Origin: Globobulimina sp.
Lineage: Eukaryota; Foraminifera; Rotaliida
Length of the DNA stretch: 7,825 nucleotides
Direction of reading: 5' to 3'
Assembly: GCA_003354225.1 (NCBI GenBank)
Contig: PIVH01000117.1
Span: forward strand, 1-7,825
Shown here: positions 1 to 7,682 of the stretch, piece by piece
Layout of the letters: every line of letters begins with the position of its first letter
Numbering within the stretch: position 1 is the first letter of the stretch
Program-made: the position numbers and the translations under genes
The notes under the pieces: model-generated
Databases searched by the model: none
Told to the model about the DNA's origin: nothing
Seen by the model: only the letters and a program-made list of their open reading frames with translations

Positions 1-1814
1 TTCCTAATGCTTCTGCTAATTTCATGGCGACCACCACTGCAGAGAACGAATCATTGCATTGTCCCAAATCCAATATCCGTGGTATTCCACCAACGTCTCC
101 TAACTCCAAATCCCGTAACCGATATTTCCCACATCCTAAAGTTAAAATTATTGAGGAATCGGGAGTTGCTGCAGCCAAATCAGTGAAATACGATCGGTTA
201 TCTTCCGATCCATCACATCCTCCAATCACAAATATATCCGTCAATGCGCCGCCTTTAATCGCATCTAAAATCACATCAGCTTTCGACAACAACGTTGCAT
301 GGCCAAATCCAGTCAAATAAGGCTTTTCCACTTTTAATTTCGCAATGGATTTAGCATCAAAACCACCACATTGCACCGCTTTATTTAGCAACACATCCAA
401 ATCATCTTCATTTCCTAAGTCAAGATGAGGAATATCATCATAACCGACCGCATGCGTCGTAAACAAGCGATGCTTATATCCCTTTCTTGGCGGCATCAAA
501 CAGTTCGATGTCAACACAACCGGACCAGGGAACTTCTTAAAATCCATATATTGATCTTGCCTAAATACCACATTATTTTTCCAGTGTTAATTTAAATTAT
601 GGCCCATAGCAATAAAACAAAATAAAACCATACCATGCTTGGCCAAAATGCCCCTTCAAAGCAGGATATTGCTGCAAGTCTGGGTAAGAGTGCGCATTCA
701 ATAATTCTCCATGTGTATACAGATTAATATCCAAGCCTCGGCTCGTAATGCCATTCAACACACGCTTCACATCCAATATGTCATGGCCTGACATTAAAAT
801 CGCGTTTCCCTCCACAGGCGTGGTAGTCACCTCCGTCGGCACTGGAGTTCCAAAGCATTTATTATGCGCTGTGTCCAATAACTCTAACACTTTGACGTTG
901 GTCTCGCCAATTTGCATACAAGCACCTAGCCAGAAATTCAAATCTTTGCTGGTTGAACACAAATCATTCATAATGTTATAGCAAACGGAGTAAATTTGAT
1001 CACGCTCCGTTTCGGAGTAACAGGTCGTGCCACTTTCAAGCTGCATTGTTTCCGCGTGGTCGAAGTATGCCATCATTCCTTTTAAGCCATATTGAGCGCA
1101 CTCACGTAAACCAAAACAATTTGCATCTCCGATGTTTTCCTTCGTGGCGTGCAAACCGGCTAATTTAAGAGCGTCTGTCTGTAAGTCATCCTCGTCGACA
1201 ATGTCATAATTACAGGGACTGTTGGCTGCTAATTCAAATTCTTGTTTCTGCGGTCTGTATACAATGCAAAGGGGTTTACATATTTATTCTGAATGTGCGT
1301 TGCTTAACTTTTGTACACGAAATGCGGCGATTATTTCATGTCGAAGACCGATGCTTTTTGTAATATAATCAATGATGGCGTCTTCGGAGAAATTAACATT
1401 GGTTAAGGTGGAGAAGGTTGATTCTTTTAAATGTGCTCTGGTTTTCTCTTTTAAGCTTGGCTCTAATTTAGATTCGTCCATATTTGCGAGATATTGACAG
1501 ACTCCGTTGTTAACATAGAGCAACAGGTCTTGCATTACTGCTGTTTCTGGGAATTTGCCGCAAATCCCTTGGGAAACACAGCCTGTTCCGCCTGAGGTTT
1601 GTTCACATTGGAAGCTGTAAGTTAATGCATATCAGACGTGTGTTTGAGTGAAGTGATGTATGCAAATGTGGGGTGAATTGTAAACTTACCAGAACATTGG
1701 CGTTGCTGCGTTTGTTGTGAATCGTTTGACGAATGTTACCCTGACGATTACTTGGGAATACACAGGTTTTAATCGCCGTCCGCGACGTAGAATTTGTTGA
1801 ACTCTGGAAAGCAT
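1..1814 (-). CDS. hcp: Hybrid cluster protein (hydroxylamine reductase / prismane family), organelle-targeted, 3' partial
   Basis: Four exons on the minus strand join in frame: 1814-1690, 1614-1309, 1254-634 and 560-1 (537 codons seen). The product is an Fe-S/oxo hybrid-cluster enzyme; family members reduce hydroxylamine or nitric oxide. The N-terminal cluster motif is C-X2-C-X8-C-X5-C from residue 42, the spacing of the class I enzymes of anaerobes. Expected hybrid-cluster ligands are present: His301 (SGHD), Glu327 (YTHGE), Cys371 (LTSNC), Cys466 (GGCDG), Cys494 (LGCGKYR) and Cys519 (GQCNDS). The last three have the 28- and 25-residue spacing of the Desulfovibrio enzyme. The Glu/Lys ligand pair and about 75 C-terminal residues lie beyond the left edge. 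Residues 1-39 precede the bacterial-type start MFC; they contain 7 Arg, 2 Lys and no acidic residue, as expected of a mitochondrial-type presequence. Family assignment is near certain. Organelle location is inference. An in-phase upstream ATG exists at 1886. Confidence 0.95.
561..633 (-). other. Intron 3 of the hcp gene (73 nt)
   Basis: The donor is GTATGG at 633 and the acceptor is ATTTAG ending at 561. The intron splits the Trp codon of the conserved GxAW motif (TG|G), and splicing gives HFGQAWQDQYMDFKKF, which matches the family. A TTAAC element about 30 nt before the acceptor could be the branch site. Confidence 0.93.
1255..1308 (-). other. Intron 2 of the hcp gene (54 nt)
   Basis: The donor is GTTAAG at 1308 and the acceptor is TATACAG ending at 1255. 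The length is a multiple of three and contains an in-frame TAA. Removal gives AAFRVQKPQKQEFEL. The 43 residues from this AF to the conserved GL-x-AT then equal the length of the same stretch in the Desulfovibrio enzyme as I recall it. No cDNA is available, so the exact donor rests on frame and family length. Confidence 0.8.
1615..1689 (-). other. Intron 1 of the hcp gene (75 nt)
   Basis: The donor is GTAAGT at 1689 and the acceptor is TTACAG ending at 1615. The intron splits the codon of the first N-terminal Fe-S cysteine (TG|C). Splicing recreates MFCFQCEQT, the canonical start of this family, so the boundaries are well supported. It separates the presequence exon from the enzyme body. Confidence 0.93.
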
Positions 1815-1884
1815 GGTTTTGTGTGTTGGTATACCGCGATCTGAACTTGTCTGCTTGCTTGAAAACTGTCCTAAAAACAAAATC
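1815..1884. promoter_or_regulatory. Head-to-head intergenic spacer, putative bidirectional promoter
   Basis: Only 70 bp separate the preferred start codons of hcp (1814, minus) and the kinase gene (1885, plus), so both must be transcribed from this spacer or from within each other's 5' ends. It contains an 8-bp perfect palindrome, GGTATACC, at 1828-1835 and no clear TATA box. The promoter role is inferred from gene arrangement only. Confidence 0.5.
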
Positions 1885-3263
1885 ATGTCTGGTTTTTGTC
1901 CGTCTTTATCGCCAGTATTGATATCTCATGATAATAGTTCATGTGACAATGGAATTGAAGATCTCATCTACAACGACGACTGTAAGCCAATATATTCGCG
2001 CATTCGGTTTCTTGGACAAGGAACATATGGCATTGTTTATTTGGCGCAAAATATATCCACCTCACAATTATGTGTCATTAAACAAATGAAAAAATTGCCA
2101 GATGATGAACCAGGACAAGGCGTGCAACCAACTCAATTGCGCGAAGCCTCATTATTGAAAAATCTCAAACATAAACATATCGTAGAAATAAAGGACATCT
2201 TTTTTACACACAACAAAGATTTTTGTTTAGTTTTTGAACACTGCGAAATGGATTTATTCCAATATATTAATAATAATAAACGTAATGGGATTAAATTGCA
2301 ATTAATCAAAGTTATTTTATATTCATTATTTTATTAAATCTATATATATATTTTGATTGATGAATAAATACAGAAATGGAGTTATCAAATGATTTCGGGA
2401 ATATCGCATATGCATTCTCGAAGAATATTGCATCGCGACCTAAAGCCTCAAAATATATTTTTAACACACGATATGAATATAAAGATAGGTGATTTTGGAC
2501 TGTCGCGAGAACACCAAATACCAATCAAGCATTTAAGCACAAATGTCATTACTTTATGGTACCGATCACCTGAATTAATATTAGGCACTGACTGTTATGC
2601 GGGAAAAGTGGACATTTGGAGCGCCGGCTGCATCATCTCTGAAATGGCAAGAAATGGCAAGATAATGTTTCCTGGACTCTGTGAATGGGAAGTTTTAATG
2701 AGAATTTTTAGTTTTTTTGGAACTCCAACAAATGATAATTGGTGCAGAGATTTGCCTTATTTCACCACTGCATTTCCTAAATTTGAAGGAGTGGCATTTG
2801 AGAACGAAATTGGACTTTTACGAAATGATAAATTTGCGTGTGATTTACTTAAAGTTTGGTGTCGTAGTTTTATGATATTTGTATATTAAAAGTTGAATAT
2901 TTTATTAATATGTATTGTATACAGAAAATGTTGAATATGGATTGTGTGAAAAGAATGAATGCGATCCGATTGTTGAAACATCCATGGTTTGATATGGAAA
3001 CTAAAGAGTGTGATGCTGATGATGTAAATAATAATAATAATAATTTGTGTAAAACAGGAACGGTTTCTGATGAGTTTGCAGATTGTAAAGTGAACAATGG
3101 GTCTTTGATAAGATGTGATGAGACAATAAAAGATGAGCAGGATACGGATGAAGTAATGTGTCTGATAAACAATCACAATAAAAATATAGTGAGTTATCGA
3201 GAGAGACATAGACCAAATGATTATGACAGAAATATAAACATATCTTCATCTCCTACATTTTGA
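1885..3263 (+). CDS. CDK-like (CMGC) serine/threonine protein kinase
   Basis: Three exons, 1885-2310, 2374-2853 and 2925-3263, give 414 residues. Kinase landmarks are all present: glycine loop GQGTYGIVY (44-52) with Thr47/Tyr48, the pair that Wee1-type kinases phosphorylate in CDKs; catalytic Lys66; Glu87 in the C-helix; HRDLKPQN (162-169); DFG (182-184); Thr198 at the activation-loop position; and VITLWYRSPE. The PSTAIRE-helix region reads VQPTQLREASLL, a divergent cyclin-binding helix, and the CMGC segment FGTPTNDNW follows. Cell-cycle or transcription control with a cyclin partner is the family role; the partner and exact CDK class cannot be told. The last 90 or so residues are an Asn-rich, acidic, low-complexity tail absent from minimal CDKs. 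The gene is divergent from hcp and tail-to-tail with the small gene at 3409-3866. An in-phase ATG at 1813 would add 24 residues; 1885 is preferred because 1813 overlaps the hcp start. Confidence 0.93.
2311..2373 (+). other. Intron 1 of the CDK-like kinase gene (63 nt)
   Basis: The weak donor GTTATT at 2311 and the acceptor AATACAG ending at 2373 are joined in phase 0. Splicing gives QLIKKWSYQMISGISHMHS, the expected kinase helix before HRD. Unspliced, the frame meets a TAA inside the intron. Confidence 0.9.
2854..2924 (+). other. Intron 2 of the CDK-like kinase gene (71 nt)
   Basis: The atypical donor GTTTGG at 2854 and the acceptor TATACAG ending at 2924 are joined in phase 0. Splicing gives CDLLKKMLNMDCVKRMNA, the conserved DLL-x-x-ML-x-x-D-x-x-x-R motif near the end of CDK domains. 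The unspliced frame ends at a TAA within the intron. Confidence 0.88.
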
Positions 3264-3408
3264 AGTTTTGACAGTTTAATTATTAACAATACAAATCAAA
3301 CTATTTATAATAGAGCAAGTAGGTAAGTTCTGCTTGCATTGGAATATGAAAAAGCAAATCCATTGTTGATAATTATGCATTTAAGAGAAAATGTGGATTA
3401 TTTTACAA
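3264..3408. other. Convergent intergenic region (two 3' ends)
   Basis: This 145-bp AT-rich stretch lies between the kinase stop codon and the stop codon of the minus-strand gene at 3409-3866, so it should hold both polyadenylation sites. No exact AATAAA is seen on the plus strand. A donor-like AGGTAAGT at 3317-3324 has no recognisable acceptor partner. A palindrome of AATTAAAAA and TTTTTAATT straddles its right edge (3407-3425). Confidence 0.4.
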
Positions 3409-3866
3409 TTAAAAATTTTTTAATTCATACGGTTGTCCATTTATGATTGAAATGGCTTTCAATGTTCTCTTATATTCATATACATTTTTCGATTTATAAT
3501 ATCTAACTTCATATTGTCCATCTTCCATTTTTTTTAATTTATTTGAATAATCCACAATTATTGCACCACCAATCTTTTTTGTGGTTTTCTCCCATGTCGT
3601 ATTTTCATCAACAATTAATGCCAATTCTTTTGATTTTGATTTAAGAGGAGCCATATAACAATATCCCCATTTTGTTCTTTTCAGAGCAGCAATAGTTTTC
3701 CACTCTTTTTCATTTGCTGGAGAAATAACAAAAGATCACCAGGATTGATTTGAAAATCATGAGGAATTGCGACAGAATGTTCAGGTAATTTAAATTTATT
3801 ATTATCATTTTCTATTTCTTGCTTGCCTTCCGCTTCTGACGTTTTATTCTCATCTTTCTGAGCCAT
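3409..3866 (-). CDS. Unrecognised small lysine-rich protein; reading frame broken near 3730
   Basis: Two minus-strand frames abut. The first starts at ATG 3866 and reads a charged N-terminus (MAQKDENKTSEAEGK), then HSVAIPHDFQINPGD. The second continues from about 3729 as VISPANEKEWKTIAALKRTKWG and runs to TAA at 3409, ending in NGQPYELKNF. Both look coding, and they join in two ways. A 23-nt GTGATC..CTCCAG intron (3739-3717) would give NPANEKEW and 144 residues. One missing T in the T4 run at 3730-3733 would give PGDLFVISPAN and 152 residues. The second half is a K/Y/E-rich, beta-prone segment with no motif I can name. There is no signal peptide or membrane segment. It is tail-to-tail with the kinase gene. 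Function unknown. It could also be a decaying pseudogene. Confidence 0.6.
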
Positions 3867-4833
3867 TTATTTCAAATTTCACGACTTCGTTCTCGTCGAA
3901 AGGTTTTGTTCAGCCTGAAAACTTCACAACCATTTTTAAAATGGCCAACTATAATTGTTCATTATTGTTGTACATCAGGTAAAAGCAAAATAGCTCAATT
4001 GCAGCGATGTAATCAAAAGCTGCCTATGAAAGAGATAAAATCAGTTAACAAAAAATGCAGTTAATACTTTTTTAAGCATGTCAACAGTTTAAAATTGCCT
4101 GAGCTGTATTTTTGGATCAATTGGGTGCTGTTCAATTATACAATGCATGCATAAAACCAGCAAAATGTTTAATTTAATATCTAAATTACACCAACTGCAA
4201 CCGGATCAATTTGATTTTTACCCAAAGGACTTAGGAGATTGTATGGTTTATTTACTTCCATACAACATATTAATGGATCATGCATGTATCTATGTTCTCC
4301 TTTTGATAATCACATGTTGTTAACGAATACAATGAATACATGGCTATAAATCATATATATTTCATCCGGAGCTTACCAGCATAGCATTTTTCCGTTCACG
4401 TACAAGTATTTCAAAGAAAGACACTAATGGCAACGTAAACATTTCATCTGGGTTTATAGATTTCGGTATTAACTATTAACATGATTATGGATCAAAAAAA
4501 TCAAGTTTATATCGTTGCATGTTATATAGTTGCATTTCATGCCTCAAATCAACAATCACTTCATAGCTATAGCTGAATATAAAAAATATGAATGGTTAAA
4601 ATGCAAGTTAAGCAATATATGTATCGTACATTTTTTGATGATTTTTAAGTGAAGTCAAGTCAAATAAAAAAAACTTTTTTTAGTTCTTTCATGGGCTGTT
4701 CGGACAACAGCCAAGATCATGAATCGTACATCACAACTTGGTACCTTACATTTACCTCATTCCTTCTATCTCCTCCACACTGCAAACCCATCAGAACTGA
4801 AATTGAATCAAAAAAAAACACATTAATTTAGAA
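3867..4833. other. AT-rich stretch without a supportable gene
   Basis: I find no convincing coding exon, tRNA, snRNA or mobile element here on either strand. The left end must hold the promoter of the minus-strand gene at 3866 and the right end the promoter and 5' leader of the gene at 4834. An A8-C-T7 self-complementary run lies at 4666-4681. Reading frames present are short, start at non-ATG codons or lack family features. Small unrecognised exons or a noncoding RNA cannot be excluded. Confidence 0.5.
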
Positions 4834-7605
4834 ATGCAAACCGACAACAACAAGAAAACAATGTCACCAATAATACAATGCGACATATCAGGCAAGATGA
4901 CCATCACTAGCTTCAGACACAAGAACAAATTGCGACGGCCCAACACCGAGAATGAGAGCATCAACGATGAACCACTTGAATTAAACGAAAGCAACTCTTC
5001 TCGCAAAATCGCTAAAATCATAAATGAAACAGAAGATAATATCCAGCAAATATTCAAATTCACGCCCAACCATCACAGCCACCACATCCATCACGACAAC
5101 GCCCAGCCATTCCACACTCGATACCATCGATCCTCTCATCGCAAAATGTCACGATATCATCGCTCTTCTCACGCTAATTCGCATACTAATAATGACAACA
5201 ATTGCCATTCATACAACAATTATAAGCACCACACACCGCCAAATGCGCACAACACACACAATTCAGGTATAACACATCACATTTTTTTGCTTATTTATTC
5301 TTTTGATTAGCTGTATTAATTAATTAAGACAAACGAAGAGGGAAGAAAAGAAAACGAGATATAGGCAGCGACTCTGATGACACGTTGTCATCGCACACTC
5401 ATTCACACACAACGCAGCCTAGAAAACGACGCAAAAAGTCCATAGACGACCGGGACAAAAAAAGAACGCATTCACATAGCCATAGCAGCGGACATAGCGC
5501 ACACAGTTCATCCTCAAACAGCGACTCATCGCAGTCCTCATATCACAGGAAATCCAGACGTAGGAAAAAAGAGAAAATCGACAGAAATAAAAAGAAAAAA
5601 AAACGAGAGTCCGACAGTGACGATAATCGCAAAAAAGAAAAACATAAACCACATAAGGTATATAATACACTTTTTGTTTAATGTAAAGTGTAAACAATCG
5701 GTGTATAAAAACGTTTTGATGCATACATTTCTATACATACAGGACCTAGAAATAGAGGAAAAAACGCAACATATCGACGCAGAAATATCCCCATCACCCT
5801 CACTGTCCATATCCTCATTAAGCATCACTAAGAAACACAACCACTCCAAATCCCGCTCGCGATCCCGTTCACGCTCGAAAAACCCGCATATGCATAGCCG
5901 ACGCAGCAGAGACCGCGACCGGGACCGGGACCGCGACACACATTCGCATTCTCGCTCCCGTTCCCGTTCCCATTCGCCTTCCTCCAGCAACACGCCATCC
6001 ACATCCACCTCCTCCACCGACAGCGATGTGCCCGCCGCCATGCACAAACGGCGCAAAATCATCCGCTACGATTATGAGTGCCACAGTGGTCATAATCCAG
6101 AAGGCGACAGCAGCAGCAGTGACAGTGAGAGTTGCAGCCAAAGCGACAGCGAATCATCGACGAGCAGCTCCAGTTCATCCAGCGAAGACCACACAGACAA
6201 TACACCCATGGCAGCGCCAGAACGCAGTGGCAGAGCCGCCAAATACAGGAAATTGCCCACAACGAGGAACCTATTGCTCACTGGGCACTTTTACTTTGCT
6301 CGGATGAGCGAAGCGGAGATTACCCGCGAGATCAAGGAGCAATTCGCGACACAGTCATTAGAGCTGGAATTTTGGAAATACGCAGTGTGGCATGGCGGGC
6401 AATGGTATTGCAAACATCTGCAATGTATCAGTATCACGTTTAGTACGTCGCAATTGTGCCAGGACGCATTGAGTAAGTTTGTGTGCGGCGTGGTGGATTT
6501 GGCGGAGATTGGCCAAGGGATTAATGCGTCGTTGGACCAGTACAAGAATCGCGCCAAGAGGTACCATGAAAAGCATATGAAGAAAACGCGCGAATTGGCG
6601 GAGAATGTGTTGGGGAAACACGTGGCCGCTGACAGGCAGTGTGGGGGCGGCGAGGAGGAGATGGTCTGTGTGGGGAGGTACTATTCGTTGCCGTTGCTGA
6701 CGAAGCCATTGCAGTACTTCACCCGGCCGGACTTACATAATACGGATTGCAATGCCCCTTCGCAGGATAAGGTGGCATGTACCGCTCCCATACAGCTACA
6801 TGTACAACACGTACAAGCCCCGCTATCGCCTAAATGTACGGCGCCCACTGCCGTTGCCGTTGCCACTGTGGCTGAGGAGAAAGTGCATGATTTGGCGTCG
6901 AGTAAAGGCATATTGCACTTAGTGGGCAAGATAGAGAAGAAAACGACGCATCAATGCATGGATATTTCCTCGCGGATGAAACATAAGAAGAAAGCGGCCA
7001 TTATACAGTCTAAGAAAATGATTGAAAAACATCAGCATTCGTTGAGTTTGAAGACTGCGGCGATTAAAGTAAAGACGTCCAAGCATCATAAGGACGTACA
7101 CGTACAGGTTCAGGTCGCTACCACGGTGCCGGTGCCGATGCCGGTTACGAAGAAGAGGAAACATTCGGAGATTGCAGTGGTGCCGGCAGTGGATGGTGGT
7201 GCGGCAGTGAGTAACGTGCCCACTCCGACGAAGAAGATGAAAGTTGCCAAGGCCGTGTGTGTCCGTACGGGGACATGGACGGATTATATGGCTTTGTATG
7301 AAGGGAAGGAGTCGTTGGCCACGGTGCATTTTGAATGTATGGCGCTGTTTAAACAGGAAGTGATTTCGCGCTGTGTGCAGGAGGAATATATTCGCATTAT
7401 GCAGTTGCAAGGCCGCGGCGATGAGGTTGGCGATGGAGAGGTGGTCAGAATACGCAGTAAAAGAAAGTTTGGCAGTTCTTGCGAGAGTACACCGGATAAG
7501 GCGGTTAAAGTGAAATTGCGTACGAAAAAGAAGCAAGTTATTGCACAGAAATCAACGGGAATAAACACTCAGCTTAATGGCCGGATTTATTCCTTTGGAG
7601 GGTGA
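4834..7605 (+). CDS. His-rich and RS/RD-rich nuclear-type protein with divergent RRM-like segment
   Basis: Three exons, 4834-5266, 5329-5657 and 5743-7605, give 874 residues. In order: an acidic/polar N-terminus (1-75); a His-rich stretch (80-142) with RYHRSSH repeated at 96 and 107; basic clusters such as PRKRRKK that could serve as nuclear signals, with SHSHSS and Ser-rich tracts (145-254); (RS)n, (RD)n and HSRSRSRSH blocks (290-331); and an acidic Ser-rich block (377-401). A possible RRM-like fold lies at about 427-500: NLLLTG as strand 1, SEAEITREIKEQF as helix 1, CISITFSTSQLCQDAL as strand 3 and helix 2, but without the aromatic RNP1 residues. A long Lys-rich tail with KKRKH and KKMK patches follows. 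RS and poly-His tracts are known to direct proteins to nuclear speckles, so a role in splicing or transcription is plausible but inferred. No orthologue is recognised. A second ATG lies at 4861. Confidence 0.82.
5071..5259 (+). repeat. Histidine-rich coding repeat tract
   Basis: CAT/CAC codons recur through residues 80-142 (HHSHHIHHDN and later), with the heptapeptide RYHRSSH twice, 11 codons apart. The DNA copies differ at synonymous positions, so the repeat appears to be kept at protein level. Confidence 0.75.
5267..5328 (+). other. Intron 1 of the RS/His-rich protein gene (62 nt)
   Basis: The donor is GTATAA at 5267 and the acceptor is AATTAAG ending at 5328. The phase-1 join (G|AC) links the His-rich exon, ending THNS, to DKRRGKKRKRD. 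The exon-1 frame stops at a TAG shortly after the donor, and upstream of the acceptor the downstream frame is not compositionally similar. The TTGATTAGC segment may carry the branch site. Confidence 0.8.
5658..5742 (+). other. Intron 2 of the RS/His-rich protein gene (85 nt)
   Basis: The donor is GTATAT at 5658 and the acceptor is CATACAG ending at 5742, joined in phase 0 to give KHKPHKDLEIEEKTQ. Read unspliced, exon 2 ends at a TAA inside the intron. The intron is more AT-rich than both flanking exons and encodes a hydrophobic stretch unlike the polar protein. Confidence 0.85.
5848..5973 (+). repeat. RS/RD dipeptide repeat tract
   Basis: This stretch encodes KSRSRSRSRSK, then SRRSRDRDRDRDRD, then THSHSRSRSRSH. 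At DNA level it is an imperfect hexamer array (tcccgc/tcacgc and gaccgg/gaccgc variants) with mixed Ser and Arg codons. This argues for an old, selected repeat over a recent microsatellite expansion. Confidence 0.8.
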
Positions 7606-7638
7606 GATGTAGAGATTGACAGGAGTGCCCACCAACTT

Positions 7639-7676
7639 AAAAAACCAAAGGCCCAGTCATTTCTGACCGGGCCTTT
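7639..7676 (-). terminator. Rho-independent-type terminator downstream of tRNA-Ser
   Basis: On the minus strand a 13-bp stem (AAAGGCCCGGTCA / TGACTGGGCCTTT) closes a GAAA tetraloop and is followed by GG and T6. One pair is G-U in the minus-strand RNA but would be an A-C mismatch in plus-strand RNA, so the hairpin is built for minus transcription. It begins 7 nt after the tRNA CCA, the usual bacterial tRNA layout. Confidence 0.85.
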
Positions 7677-7682
7677 ACAATA

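Noticed and set aside
1255-1308. TAA read as an amino acid in hcp
   Set aside because: A 54-nt GT..AG intron restores the expected family length, and the other genes end at standard stops including TGA and TAA.
3730-3740. Programmed -1 ribosomal frameshift in the small gene
   Set aside because: The codons GAT CTT TTG do not form an X-XXY-YYZ slippery site and no strong downstream structure is evident.
3941-4032. Mini-gene starting ATGGCC with a GTAAAA..CAG candidate intron (3979-4004)
   Set aside because: The spliced product would be only about 20 residues and the intron 26 nt; chance is more likely.
4649-4831. 60-residue open frame just before the RS/His-rich gene
   Set aside because: It begins at GTG, not ATG, has no family features, and lies in the AT-rich leader region.
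5848-5973. CRISPR-like or satellite array
   Set aside because: Units are irregular hexamers that encode RS/RD dipeptides, without uniform spacers.
5538-6062. Minus-strand frame rich in Arg-Glu repeats
   Set aside because: It is the antisense reading of the RS/RD repeat exon and crosses an intron; the plus-strand gene explains the bias.
6919-7536. 205-residue minus-strand frame
   Set aside because: It is antisense to the continuous coding exon 3, starts at a non-ATG codon and has no recognisable domain.
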